A program made the translations under genes and the position numbers. Positions 8,024 through 16,467 of a DNA stretch of 35,992 bases are shown here, piece after piece. The DNA comes from Bacteroidia bacterium (lineage in GTDB: Bacteria > Bacteroidota > Bacteroidia > Bacteroidales > UBA932): contig JAGKTT010000040.1 in assembly GCA_021153285.1 (NCBI GenBank), forward strand, positions 1 to 35,992, in the 5' to 3' direction. Under the pieces are notes generated by a model. It was given only the letters and a program-made list of their open reading frames with translations. It searched no databases and was not told where the DNA came from. The first letter of the stretch is position 1. Each line of letters opens with the position of its first letter.

Positions 8024-8105
8024 CGATTTTCATTTAAATTTTAAAAATAGTTGTCACCCTCGCTGGTGAATTTCTTATTGTTTTGATTCTTAGTCAGTTA
8101 TATGT

Positions 8106-9056
8106 CTAGAAGCATTCTTTTAGTATGTTCACGATATTTCTGGATTTTCCCATTGTGTAGAAATGAACGGCAGGTACGCCGTGAGCAATCAGATCCTTGC
8201 ACTGCATTGCACACCATTCCGTTCCGATTTTGTATACAGCCTCCTTATCCTCTCCGGCTTTTACTATCTCAGAGGTGAGTTCTATAGGAATATCGAGTGA
8301 GAATGATTCAGGAAGCAGATTTATCTGTCTGGCTGTTGACAGAGGTTTGAGTCCCGGTATTATCGGAACAGTTATGCCTGCTTCACGGCACCTCCTGACG
8401 AAGTCATAATAGACATTGTTGTCGAAGAACATCTGAGTGATTACATAGTCAGCTCCTGCATCCACCTTCTTTTTCAGGTTGGCAATGTCTGTCTCGATAT
8501 TGGCTGCTTCAAAATGCTTTTCCGGATAACCTCCGACTCCTATGCAGAAATATCTCTCTTCTTTTCTCTTTCTCTGGTAATTGGCGCTTCCCTGATATTG
8601 TCTTATACCCTCTACGAGTTCGCTGGCATAACGATAGCCGCCCGGAGTTGGGGTGAATCTCTTTTCTCCTGTGATGCTGTCCCCACGGAGAGCTACTATA
8701 TTGTTGATACCAAGGAATTCGAGATTGTCCAGTTTGCTTTCTATCTCTTCTGCTGTCGCTCCTGCGCATATGATGTGAGGCACTGTCTCGATATTGTATT
8801 TCGACATTATCGCGGTGCAGACCGTAGTCTCGCTTATGCGGTTGCGTACAAGATGACGGCTGAATGTTCCGTCAGGAGACTCCCTGAACTCGAATTCATC
8901 CCTGTGGCTTGTTACATTTATGTATTTCGGACTGAACTCCATAAACGGAGCAATACTTTCCAGCAGCTCGTCCTTGGTCAGGCCTCTGAGGGGCGGCACG
9001 ATTTCCAGCGAAGGAAAAGCCTTCCCGCTCTGTGCCAATATATCTGATACTTTCAT
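8106..9056 (-). CDS. metF: Methylenetetrahydrofolate reductase
   Basis: A 316-residue MTHFR-family TIM-barrel flavoprotein. It reduces 5,10-methylene-THF to 5-methyl-THF, the methyl donor used by the methionine synthase encoded just upstream. Seen in the sequence: FPSLEIVPPLRG at the start, with the conserved Glu, NVTSHRDEF, ALRGDSITG, the segment YFCIGVGGYPEKHFEA, the segment GADYVITQMFFDN with the conserved Gln, and IIPGLKPLS. Length is close to bacterial MetF (about 290-320). It starts two bases after the metH stop codon, so the two are co-transcribed. A weak hairpin follows the stop codon. Confidence 0.95.
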   Translation of the reverse strand: MKVSDILAQSGKAFPSLEIVPPLRGLTKDELLESIAPFMEFSPKYINVTSHRDEFEFRESPDGTFSRHLVRNRISETTVCTAIMSKYNIETVPHIICAGATAEEIESKLDNLEFLGINNIVALRGDSITGEKRFTPTPGGYRYASELVEGIRQYQGSANYQRKRKEERYFCIGVGGYPEKHFEAANIETDIANLKKKVDAGADYVITQMFFDNNVYYDFVRRCREAGITVPIIPGLKPLSTARQINLLPESFSLDIPIELTSEIVKAGEDKEAVYKIGTEWCAMQCKDLIAHGVPAVHFYTMGKSRNIVNILKECF

Positions 9057-9058
9057 TG

Positions 9059-12000
9059 CTATTTCAATAAATGTCCGAGGAATCTTCTTGCATCTTCCGC
9101 ACTCATTCCTCTCCTTTGTACATAATCATCGTATTGTTTCTGTGATATCCTGCGGATCGAAGGATAGGAGGCATCGGGATGTATGAATATCATTCCGCAG
9201 ATGCTGGATTCCGGTGTCATCGCACAGCTCTCGGTAAGTTTTATGCCCAGCCTGTGACTCTGAGGCAGCAGTCCCAGGATGTCATTCTTCAATGTATGGT
9301 CAGGGCAGCTTGCATAGCCGGCAGCAGGCTTGATTACTTTGGCCTTCTCGTCTCTCAGTTCTTTTTTCAATCTGTCGTCAAGCCAGCAGGAAGCAGCCTC
9401 TGCCACAGTCATCCTGACGGTACGTCCTACGAGATCCTCGTATTTGTTGCTGCAGGCAGGACAGCAGCAGCCTTCTTCGTGAGCGTCATTGGCCTTCACA
9501 CTGATTGCGAAAACTCCGAATGCTGAAGTCTTTCCTTTACCTGCCGGTATTATGAAATCTCTGAGTGACAGCATCTTGCCGCTTTCCTCTCTAAGCATCG
9601 GCAGCCTTCTTTCACCAGACTCGGTCTTTATGACAATATCATCTCTTTCCGAACAAGCGCTATAGAAACGGGCAGCAATGTGTATCTTGAAATTTGCTAT
9701 GGCCAGTTCCTCCTCGGCGTCCCTGCGCAGCTGCATCAGTTCGGCCACTTCCGGAACAGCACTGCCATATCTGACTCCCCAGATCGCGTGGAGCATCTTC
9801 CAGTCGAACCAAGGCAATGCTTCATCTATCGGAAGTTCCATATAGTCAATGTTTTCCGGTAATGATGTAGAATATGTCTCCTTTGCAAATCCTTCAGTCT
9901 TTATTTTCCATTCAGTCTTTACAACCGGTTTTGTGTAAAGTGCCCGAAGCTGTTCCTGCTCGGCGTGCTGCTGCGCTTCGAACGATTCTCTGTCTATTAT
10001 GCATTTCTTGGCCAGGACTGCCGCTGCGGATGCATCTGCACCATAGAATACGTGATTGTATAATGGAGAGAGTTTTACAGCTGTATATACAGCAGATGTT
10101 GTGGCGCCTCCTATCAGTAACGGAATGGTCATATCAGCTTCTGCCATTGCCTTGCAGAGTTCTTCCATCTGATATAGTGAGGGGGTTATAAGTCCGCTGA
10201 CAGCAATTATGTCTGCCTTTATCCTTACAGCCTCTTCAAGAATAGTTTCCTTGTCGACCATCACACCAAGGTCTGTAACATCGAAGCCGTTGCAGGACAG
10301 GACAATGGCAGTTATGTTCTTTCCAATGTCGTGTACGTCGCCTTTAACAGTGGCTATCACCACTTTAGGCCTGTTGCTTTCCTTAGCATCGGCTTCCATA
10401 AAAGGCTCAAGTATCTTCACGGCATCTCTCATTATCTTGGCTGATTTTACGACCTGTGGAAGGAACATCTTTCCATCGCCGAAAAGTTTTCCGACGGTTT
10501 CCATTCCATCCATAAGCGGGCCTTCGATGACTGATAGGGCAGATCCATATTTTTCGATTGCCTCCTGCAGGTCGGTTTCAATAGTAGTCGTCATCCCTTT
10601 TAGCAAGGCGTTTTTAAGGCGCTCCTCCACAGACGTCTTGATATATGCGCTGCTTGCTGTGTCATTGCTGCCTGCTGCGTCTTTCTCTGCCTGACCGGCA
10701 ATCCTGGAAGCCTTTTCGATCAGCCTCTCAGTGGCCTGAGGGTCGGTGTCGAAAATAACATCCTCCACGCATTTAAGCAGCTCCGGTTCTATCTCATCAT
10801 AAACCTGAAGCATTGAAGGATTCAGAATCGCCATATCCATTCCAGCCTTGATAGCGTGAAACAAGAATGCCGAATGCATAGCTTCTCTGACTCTGTTATT
10901 GCCACGGAAAGCAAATGATAGATTGGATACTCCGCCTGAGGTCAATGCCCCCGGAAGATTGGTCTTTATCCATCTTACTGCTTCAATGAAGTCGATCCCG
11001 TATCTGCTGTGCTCCTCAATACCGGTACCTATCGAAAGTATATTGGCATCGAAGATTATGTTTTCCGGGGATATCCCGGCCTTTTCTGTAAGAAGTCTGT
11101 ATGCTCTTTCGCAGATCTTTATTTTTCTTTCATATGTGGTCGCCTGACCTTCTTCATCAAATGCCATTATGACCATTGCAGCGCCATAAGAGTTTATTAC
11201 AGAGGCTTTTTCAATGAATGCATCTTCTCCTTCCTTAAGACTGATGGAATTTACGATACATTTGCCCTGAGCATTCTTCAAGCCTGCGAGGATGGTTTCC
11301 CAGTGAGATGAGTCAATCATCAAGGCTGCCTTTGCAACTGCCGGATCATTGGAAACATAACGTACGAAACGTTCCATTTCCCGTGTGCTGTCCAGCATTG
11401 CATCATCCATATTTATGTCGATGATGGTGGCCCCGTCCTCGATCTGCTTTGCTGCTATCCGCAGTGCTTCATCATATTTTCCTTCTGAAATCAGTCGTGC
11501 GAATTTTCTGGAACCGGCTACGTTTGTCCTTTCGCCGACATTGGTGAAATTGTTACGCTTTATGTCTATGGTAACTGTTTCCAGGCCGGTGACGGTCAAT
11601 GCTTTCTCTGTATTATTCTCTGGTAGTGGGCGTGTCGGAATGCCGCTGAGAGCCTTTGCAATGGCCTTTATATGTGAAGGTGTTGTTCCGCAGCATCCTC
11701 CGACGATATTGACCAACCTCTTTTCTGCCATTGCCTTTATCTGTGAAGCCATATCCTCAGGACTCTGATCGTATCCTCCCATTTCGTTCGGCAGACCTGC
11801 ATTTGGATAGCAGCTCACTCTGCATCTGCACCAGCTTCCGATTTCCTCTATCAACGGCATCAGTTCAGATGCTCCGAGTGAGCAGTTCAGTCCGAATGCC
11901 AGTAGCGGATAGTGCCCGACAGAATGATAAAAAGCCTCAAGAGTCTGTCCGGTCAAGGTTCTTCCGCTCCTGTCTCCCACAGACAATGATATAATTACCG

Positions 12001-12607
12001 GCAGCATCAGGCTGACTTCAGAAATTGCTGCCAGCGCTGCCTTGACATTCAATGCGTCGAAGCAGGTCTCTATCAGGAACAGATCGACACCACCTTTGAC
12101 AAGTGCCTCAGCCTGAGTCTTATAGGCCTCCTTCATCTGATCGAAGGTATATGCTCTGAACGCAGGGTCATTGGCATCTGGAGAAAGTGAGAGCGACTTA
12201 GATGTCGGACCTATGCTTCCGGCTACCCATACCTTACGTTCAAGTCCGACTTTAGCTGCAATTTCCTGAGCTTCATCTGCTGCCTCTCTTGCGATACGGG
12301 CACCTTCGTAGGCCATATTGAATGCAAAGCCTTCGCAGCCGTATTCCGACTGCGAGATGGCATTGGCGCTGAATGTGTTGGTTTCTATGATGTCGGCTCC
12401 AGCCGCTATATATTCTCCGTGAATGGCTCTGATTATGTCAGGACGGGTCAGATTCAGGCACTCGTTGTTGCCTTTAAGCTCTTTGCCGGATTCTGCGAAT
12501 ACACTGCCGCGGTAATCATCCTCAGTCAATGAATATCGCTGGATCATTGTGCCCATTGCACCGTCCAGAATCAATATTTTATCCTTGATTGCGTCTTCGA
12601 TTGTCAT
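9059..12607 (-). CDS. metH: Cobalamin-dependent methionine synthase
   Basis: A 1182-residue full-length MetH that transfers a methyl group from 5-methyl-THF to homocysteine through cobalamin. Domains in order: homocysteine/Zn barrel (about 1-325, zinc ligands Cys242, Cys305 and Cys306 in NIVGGCCGTTP); pterin-binding barrel (about 350-610, with NVGERTNVAGSRKF); cap and B12 domain (about 655-890, DVHDIG with cobalt ligand His759); and the SAM-dependent reactivation domain (about 900-1182, with PAAGYASCPDHT). The ATG at 12607 is chosen because it opens directly into MTIEDAIKDKILILDGAMGT. The frame stays open 25 codons further upstream, but a promoter-like box lies in that extension. It heads an operon with metF. 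All four modules are present and look intact. Confidence 0.96.
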   Translation of the reverse strand: MTIEDAIKDKILILDGAMGTMIQRYSLTEDDYRGSVFAESGKELKGNNECLNLTRPDIIRAIHGEYIAAGADIIETNTFSANAISQSEYGCEGFAFNMAYEGARIAREAADEAQEIAAKVGLERKVWVAGSIGPTSKSLSLSPDANDPAFRAYTFDQMKEAYKTQAEALVKGGVDLFLIETCFDALNVKAALAAISEVSLMLPVIISLSVGDRSGRTLTGQTLEAFYHSVGHYPLLAFGLNCSLGASELMPLIEEIGSWCRCRVSCYPNAGLPNEMGGYDQSPEDMASQIKAMAEKRLVNIVGGCCGTTPSHIKAIAKALSGIPTRPLPENNTEKALTVTGLETVTIDIKRNNFTNVGERTNVAGSRKFARLISEGKYDEALRIAAKQIEDGATIIDINMDDAMLDSTREMERFVRYVSNDPAVAKAALMIDSSHWETILAGLKNAQGKCIVNSISLKEGEDAFIEKASVINSYGAAMVIMAFDEEGQATTYERKIKICERAYRLLTEKAGISPENIIFDANILSIGTGIEEHSRYGIDFIEAVRWIKTNLPGALTSGGVSNLSFAFRGNNRVREAMHSAFLFHAIKAGMDMAILNPSMLQVYDEIEPELLKCVEDVIFDTDPQATERLIEKASRIAGQAEKDAAGSNDTASSAYIKTSVEERLKNALLKGMTTTIETDLQEAIEKYGSALSVIEGPLMDGMETVGKLFGDGKMFLPQVVKSAKIMRDAVKILEPFMEADAKESNRPKVVIATVKGDVHDIGKNITAIVLSCNGFDVTDLGVMVDKETILEEAVRIKADIIAVSGLITPSLYQMEELCKAMAEADMTIPLLIGGATTSAVYTAVKLSPLYNHVFYGADASAAAVLAKKCIIDRESFEAQQHAEQEQLRALYTKPVVKTEWKIKTEGFAKETYSTSLPENIDYMELPIDEALPWFDWKMLHAIWGVRYGSAVPEVAELMQLRRDAEEELAIANFKIHIAARFYSACSERDDIVIKTESGERRLPMLREESGKMLSLRDFIIPAGKGKTSAFGVFAISVKANDAHEEGCCCPACSNKYEDLVGRTVRMTVAEAASCWLDDRLKKELRDEKAKVIKPAAGYASCPDHTLKNDILGLLPQSHRLGIKLTESCAMTPESSICGMIFIHPDASYPSIRRISQKQYDDYVQRRGMSAEDARRFLGHLLK

Positions 12608-12629
12608 TCTTCTTTCTTGTTTCGGATTA

Positions 12630-12637
12630 CAAATGTA
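12630..12637 (-). promoter_or_regulatory. Predicted -7 box for metH-metF
   Basis: TACATTTG on the minus strand matches the TAnnTTTG box. Transcription would begin about 15 bases before the metH ATG. No good -33 element is seen at the expected spacing, so an activator may be needed; two palindromes lie just upstream. Confidence 0.45.
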
Positions 12638-12675
12638 CTTCTTTCTGCTTAAACCTTGCTTAGTTTCATCATTCA

Positions 12676-12705
12676 AAAGCACGAAATAGACCTATTTTGT
12701 GCTTT
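12676..12705. repeat. Palindrome 1 upstream of metH
   Basis: AAAGCACGAAATA (12676-12688) faces TATTTTGTGCTTT (12693-12705), an inverted repeat with one mismatch and a four-base centre. It shares the core AAAGCACRAAA with the second palindrome nearby. It could be an operator, a transcript hairpin or a short dispersed repeat. Confidence 0.5.
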
Positions 12706-12721
12706 CGGAGCCAAAAATCAA

Positions 12722-12761
12722 GGTCGAAAGAACAAAAACAGCTGTTTTCGTGCTTTCGACC
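12722..12761. repeat. Palindrome 2 upstream of metH (20-bp arms, no spacer)
   Basis: The two 20-base arms 12722-12741 and 12742-12761 are inverted copies with two mismatches, centred on CAGCTG. The right arm read on the minus strand contains TCGAAAGCACGAAAACAG, the same core as palindrome 1. It lies 33 bases after the beta-subunit gene. On the minus strand it is followed by TTGATTTTTGG, so it might also help end that operon's transcript. Confidence 0.55.
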
Positions 12762-12793
12762 AGAAATGATTATCCGTTGTTCGGGTATATATG

Positions 12794-13936
12794 CTATCCG
12801 AGGAAACTGAGCAGGATACCTGCCGCAACCGCCGAGCCTATAACTCCGGCAACATTCGGAGCCATTGCGTGCATCAGAAGATGATTGTTCTTGTCAAATT
12901 CGCGTCCTACATTCTGTGATACACGGGCTGCATCCGGAACTGCTGATACTCCGGCATTGCCGATGAGAGGGTTTATCTTGCGTCCTTCCTTGCAGAACAG
13001 ATTCATAAATTTTACAAAGAGGACTCCACAGGTGGTCGCTATGACGAATGAAATCAGTCCGAGAAGGAAAATCTTGATCGAATCTCCGGTCAGGAATTCG
13101 TCTGCCTGGGTAGAGCATCCTACTGTAATACCTATGAGAATGGTGACGACATCGATGAGCGGACCACGTGCGGTTTCTGCCAGACGCTTGGTTACTCCGC
13201 TTTCCTTCAGGAGATTACCGAAGAATAGCATTCCCAGAAGAGGCATTCCGGATGGAACTATCATAGCTGTCAGGATGAATCCTACTATAGGGAAGATGAT
13301 CTTTTCTTTCTGACTCACCTGACGTGGAGGAGCCATACGTATCAGACGCTCTTTCTTTGTAGTAAGCAACAGCATAATCGGACGCTGGATTACCGGCACC
13401 AAGGCCATATAGGAATAGGCCGATACGGCAATCGCTCCCATCTGGTGCGGTGCGAGTCTTGAAGACAGGAATATGGCTGTCGGACCGTCTGCACCACCTA
13501 TTATACCTATCGCGCCAGCTTCTGCCGGAGTAAATCCCATATGCAGGGCAATGATATATGCCCCGAAGATACCTATCTGTGCGGCAGCTCCTATGAGCAT
13601 CAGCCGCGGCTGGGAAATCAGAGCCGAGAAATCGGTCATCGCTCCGATTCCAAGGAAAATCAGAGGTGGATACCATCCTGTCTGGACACCTTGATACAAT
13701 ATGTTCATTACCGACCCTTCCTCGTATATTCCGATGTTGAGACCGGATACGAAAGGAATGTTTCCGATGATCATTCCGAAGCCGATCGGTATAAGCAATA
13801 ATGGCTCCCAATCTTTTTTTATCGCCAGATATATGAATAAGATGCCGATGAATATCATTATGATATGCTGTACGGTCATATTGGCGAAAGCTGTGTATTG
13901 GAAGAATTGCTCCAAGCTTTCAAAAACGGTATTCAT
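12794..13936 (-). CDS. oadB: Sodium-pumping decarboxylase, beta subunit (membrane)
   Basis: A 380-residue OAD_beta family membrane protein with about nine to ten hydrophobic helices. It decarboxylates carboxybiotin and moves Na+ outward across the inner membrane. The functional aspartate falls at Asp150 in GIIGGADGPTAIF, the counterpart of the essential Asp203 of Klebsiella OadB. The C-terminal segments PLIGNAGVSAVPDAARV and HAMAPNVAGVIGSAVAAG are also typical. It starts one base after the biotin carrier gene and is the last gene of the operon. The membrane subunit alone does not tell methylmalonyl-CoA from oxaloacetate or glutaconyl-CoA decarboxylase; the neighbouring carboxyltransferase does. 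Confidence 0.93.
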   Translation of the reverse strand: MNTVFESLEQFFQYTAFANMTVQHIIMIFIGILFIYLAIKKDWEPLLLIPIGFGMIIGNIPFVSGLNIGIYEEGSVMNILYQGVQTGWYPPLIFLGIGAMTDFSALISQPRLMLIGAAAQIGIFGAYIIALHMGFTPAEAGAIGIIGGADGPTAIFLSSRLAPHQMGAIAVSAYSYMALVPVIQRPIMLLLTTKKERLIRMAPPRQVSQKEKIIFPIVGFILTAMIVPSGMPLLGMLFFGNLLKESGVTKRLAETARGPLIDVVTILIGITVGCSTQADEFLTGDSIKIFLLGLISFVIATTCGVLFVKFMNLFCKEGRKINPLIGNAGVSAVPDAARVSQNVGREFDKNNHLLMHAMAPNVAGVIGSAVAAGILLSFLG

Positions 13937-13937
13937 A

Positions 13938-14378
13938 TTATCCTATTGTTACGATCGGTGCTCCTTCGAGGATAGAGTCTCCCTTGCCTACGTGTATTGC
14001 GGTGACTGTTCCGTCCTGAACTGCTTCAATCGAGTTCTCCATCTTCATTGCTTCCAACACAGCTACTTCCTGACCAGCTTTAACGCTGTCTCCGACATTC
14101 ACCTTAATGGCAATGATCACTCCCGGAAGAGGACTTGTGACTGGCTTGCCTGCACCTGAAGCGGCTGGCTTCGTAGCCGGTACTGCCTGAACCGGTGCTG
14201 CTGCCGGAGTCATAACGGATGCCTGAACGGGAACGGCCTGTACCGGTGCTGCTGGAGAATCTTCGAGTTCCACCTGATAGCTGGTTCCGTTTACAGAAAC
14301 TGAAGCGATATTGCCTTCTACGGAATTGATGTCTACGTTATACTGGTTTCCGTTGATCTTGAATCTATATTGTTTCAT
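13938..14378 (-). CDS. Biotin carboxyl carrier subunit of the sodium-pumping decarboxylase
   Basis: A 146-residue protein in three parts. The N-terminal segment (1-40) is the short beta-rich piece usual in these carriers. Residues about 41-80 form a flexible Ala/Pro/Val linker with repeated APVQAVP units. The biotinyl domain follows, with Lys112 in EAMKMEN as the biotinylation site. Its biotin arm carries CO2 from the carboxyltransferase to the beta subunit. It lies five bases after the gamma gene and one base before the beta gene, so all three are made from one mRNA. The same fold occurs in pyruvate and acetyl-CoA carboxylases; context gives the assignment. Confidence 0.92.
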   Translation of the reverse strand: MKQYRFKINGNQYNVDINSVEGNIASVSVNGTSYQVELEDSPAAPVQAVPVQASVMTPAAAPVQAVPATKPAASGAGKPVTSPLPGVIIAIKVNVGDSVKAGQEVAVLEAMKMENSIEAVQDGTVTAIHVGKGDSILEGAPIVTIG

Positions 14379-14383
14379 AGCCC

Positions 14384-14764
14384 TTATTTTCTTTTGATGG
14401 TTATTATGTAGCTTTCGTTGTCGTGTACCGTGTCGTTGAAATATTGATGCAGAGCCATTCCTATAGCCGCATAGGTCTCGCCGTTGAATTCCTGGTCCAG
14501 AGCCATTGCGATGGCAGCTGCTTCTTCCGGTGTCGGACCGGCAGTCTTGTCGTTCTTGGTACTGTTCTTTCTTTTCGGCAGCGTGATCTTTCCTGATGAC
14601 AGACTGCCGATGAATGTGTAGGCAAAATAAAGTACAATCAGAGCGACAAATACTACAGAGACGGATACAAGGGTGATGATGGCTCCGTGCGGATCCTTAT
14701 CTGCCATTTCAGCACTCTTCTGAAGAACGCTTGCAGATGTCTGGAGTATTGCAAATCCTGTCAT
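14384..14764 (-). CDS. Sodium-pumping decarboxylase, gamma subunit (OadG-like)
   Basis: A small membrane subunit of about 126 residues when started at the ATG at 14764 (MTGFAILQTSASVLQ). That ATG lies one base after the carboxyltransferase stop codon. A longer frame is open into that gene but would be unusual. One hydrophobic helix (GAIITLVSVSVVFVALIVLY) is followed by a charged cytoplasmic tail with a Lys-rich patch and a C-terminal segment rich in Ala and acidic residues. OadG subunits hold the complex together at the membrane. Sequence conservation in the family is low, so position and topology carry much of the weight. Confidence 0.8.
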   Translation of the reverse strand: MTGFAILQTSASVLQKSAEMADKDPHGAIITLVSVSVVFVALIVLYFAYTFIGSLSSGKITLPKRKNSTKNDKTAGPTPEEAAAIAMALDQEFNGETYAAIGMALHQYFNDTVHDNESYIITIKRK

Positions 14765-14765
14765 A

Positions 14766-16328
14766 TTACAATGGTAGATTATCGTGTTTCTTCCAAGGAT
14801 TCTCAAGCTTCTTGTCTGCAAGCTGTTCCAATGCCCGGATAATGCGGAAACGGGTATTGCGTGGCTCGATTATATCGTCGATATATCCGTAACTTGCAGC
14901 ATTGTAAGGATTGCAGAACAGATCGTTGTATTCCTTTTTCTTCTCCTCTGCTACCCTCATCCTTTCCTGTGGGTCTTCGATCTTTTCCAGCTCCTTGGAA
15001 TAAAGGATTTCGACAGCACCTTCAGCTCCCATTACCGCGAAGTTGGCAGTAGGCCAGGCAAGATTGATGTCACTGCGCATCTGTTTGCAACTCATTGTAA
15101 TATAGGCTCCTCCGTAAGATTTTCTGAGGGTTACCGCTACTTTTGGTACTGTGGCTTCCCCATATGCATACAAGAGCTTGGCGCCGTGGTTTATGATGCC
15201 GTTGTATTCCTGCTGTGTGCCGCAAAGGAATCCGGGAACATCGATCAGGCTGACAATCGGGATATTGAATGCATCACAGCAGCGGATGAAACGTGCGGCC
15301 TTTCTTGAGGCATTGCTGTCCAGAACTCCTGCAAGCATTTTAGGCTGATTGGCGATTATGCCGACAGAACGGCCGTTCATATGTGCGAATCCGATGATTA
15401 TGTTCCTTGCCCAATCTCTATGGATTTCAAGGAATTCCCCGTCGTCCACTATACTGCCGATGACTCCGTACATATCGTATGCTTTGTTGGGATTGTCCGG
15501 AATTATGTCATTCAAGGCATCGGACACTCTTCCCGGAGGGTCGTTTGTCGGTTTGAAAGGGGCCTGTTCCTTGTTGTTCGAAGGCAGGAAGCTGAGAATA
15601 GCCTTCATCAGAGCGATTCCCTCTTCTTCATTTTCAGCAGCGAAATGTGCCACTCCGCTCTTTATGGCGTGTATGCTCGCTCCTCCAAGTTCTTCGTGGC
15701 CGACTGTCTCTCCTGTTACGGTCTTCACTACATTAGGACCGGTGAGATACATATAGGATGTTCCCTTGATCATTACAGTGAAGTCTGTCAGAGTAGGGGA
15801 GTAGACTGCTCCTCCGGCGCAAGGACCGAATACGCCTGAAATCTGAGGTATTACTCCAGATGCGGTTATGTGTCTGGTAAAGATTTCTCCCAATCCGGCA
15901 AGTCCTCCCATACCTTCCTGTATGCGTGCACCGCCTGAATCGTTCAGACAGAGCAGGGGAGCTCCGTTTCTGATAGCCATATCAGCTACCTTGCATATCT
16001 TCCGGGCCATCGTTTCCGACATTGTGCCTCCGGCTACAGTGAAATCCTGGGAATAAACGTAGACCAACCGTCCGTCAATCGTACCCATTCCTGTAACGAC
16101 TCCGTCTCCGTCATACTTTACCTTTTCCATTCCGAAGTTCGTGCATCTGTGCTGCACAAACATATCGAATTCTTCGAAGCTGCCTTCATCCAGAAGCAAG
16201 GAGAGTCTTTCACGTGCTGTCAGCTTTCCTTTCTGGTGCTGCGCATCGATCCTCTTCTGGCCTCCACCCATACGAGCCTGAGCGCGGCGCTCTACCAGTT
16301 CCTTTATTTTTTCCTGTTGAATGCTCAT
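14766..16328 (-). CDS. mmdA: Methylmalonyl-CoA decarboxylase alpha subunit / acyl-CoA carboxyltransferase
   Basis: A 520-residue carboxyltransferase of the PccB/MmdA family. The ATG at 16328 (MSIQQEKIKELVERRAQARM) is preferred over one ten codons upstream, because it matches the family start. Crotonase-like oxyanion segments are visible: LNDSGGARIQEGMGGLAG, then GPCAGGAVYSPTLTDF, and in the second half DVPGFLCGTQQEYNGIINHG and KSYGGAYITM. It takes CO2 from methylmalonyl-CoA onto biotin, releasing propionyl-CoA. With the gamma, biotin carrier and beta genes it makes a complete Na+ pump used in succinate-to-propionate fermentation. No biotin carboxylase gene is nearby, which fits a decarboxylase and not an ATP-driven propionyl-CoA carboxylase. 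Confidence 0.92.
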   Translation of the reverse strand: MSIQQEKIKELVERRAQARMGGGQKRIDAQHQKGKLTARERLSLLLDEGSFEEFDMFVQHRCTNFGMEKVKYDGDGVVTGMGTIDGRLVYVYSQDFTVAGGTMSETMARKICKVADMAIRNGAPLLCLNDSGGARIQEGMGGLAGLGEIFTRHITASGVIPQISGVFGPCAGGAVYSPTLTDFTVMIKGTSYMYLTGPNVVKTVTGETVGHEELGGASIHAIKSGVAHFAAENEEEGIALMKAILSFLPSNNKEQAPFKPTNDPPGRVSDALNDIIPDNPNKAYDMYGVIGSIVDDGEFLEIHRDWARNIIIGFAHMNGRSVGIIANQPKMLAGVLDSNASRKAARFIRCCDAFNIPIVSLIDVPGFLCGTQQEYNGIINHGAKLLYAYGEATVPKVAVTLRKSYGGAYITMSCKQMRSDINLAWPTANFAVMGAEGAVEILYSKELEKIEDPQERMRVAEEKKKEYNDLFCNPYNAASYGYIDDIIEPRNTRFRIIRALEQLADKKLENPWKKHDNLPL

Positions 16329-16372
16329 ATCTTTCAATACTGACCGGTTCTGGTTCAATAGGTCATTGCCTA

Positions 16373-16380
16373 CAAATATA
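16373..16380 (-). promoter_or_regulatory. Predicted -7 box of the decarboxylase operon
   Basis: TATATTTG on the minus strand is a full TAnnTTTG match, placed about 44 bases before the preferred mmdA ATG and just after the yebC terminator. No clear -33 TTTG is found at the usual distance. Confidence 0.5.
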
Positions 16381-16411
16381 GCATTTTTTTTGTCCTCTGT
16401 GGATTTTTTAC

Positions 16412-16443
16412 AAAAAAACCGATGACTGCAAAAGTCATCGGTT
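16412..16443 (-). terminator. Rho-independent terminator after yebC
   Basis: On the minus strand AACCGATGAC and GTCATCGGTT form a perfect 10-bp stem around a 7-base loop, followed by a run of T. It lies 24 bases after the yebC stop codon and separates that operon from the decarboxylase operon. Confidence 0.9.
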
Positions 16444-16467
16444 CATTTTCATATGTTGCGTATATTA

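Noticed and set aside
8041..8105. A regular terminator after metF
   Set aside because: The stem is only five base pairs (TCACC/GGTGA) and the T tract is some distance away; noted only as a weak candidate.
12607..12682. A 25-residue N-terminal extension of MetH
   Set aside because: The extension does not resemble MetH, contains the likely promoter box, and the ATG at 12607 matches the family start.
12608..12793. A cobalamin or SAM riboswitch upstream of metH
   Set aside because: The gap is only 186 bases, mostly filled by two palindromes, and a -7 box lies about 22 bases from the start codon. No B12-box-like conserved text or multi-stem layout was seen.
14765..14821. A longer gamma subunit overlapping the carboxyltransferase gene by about 56 bases
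   Set aside because: The ATG at 14764 gives a normal hydrophobic-helix start one base after the previous stop.
14784..16343. Several long open frames on the plus strand opposite mmdA, and similar frames opposite metF, metH and the ATPase genes
   Set aside because: They are antisense to well-conserved genes, lack recognisable domains and promoters, and arise from codon bias.
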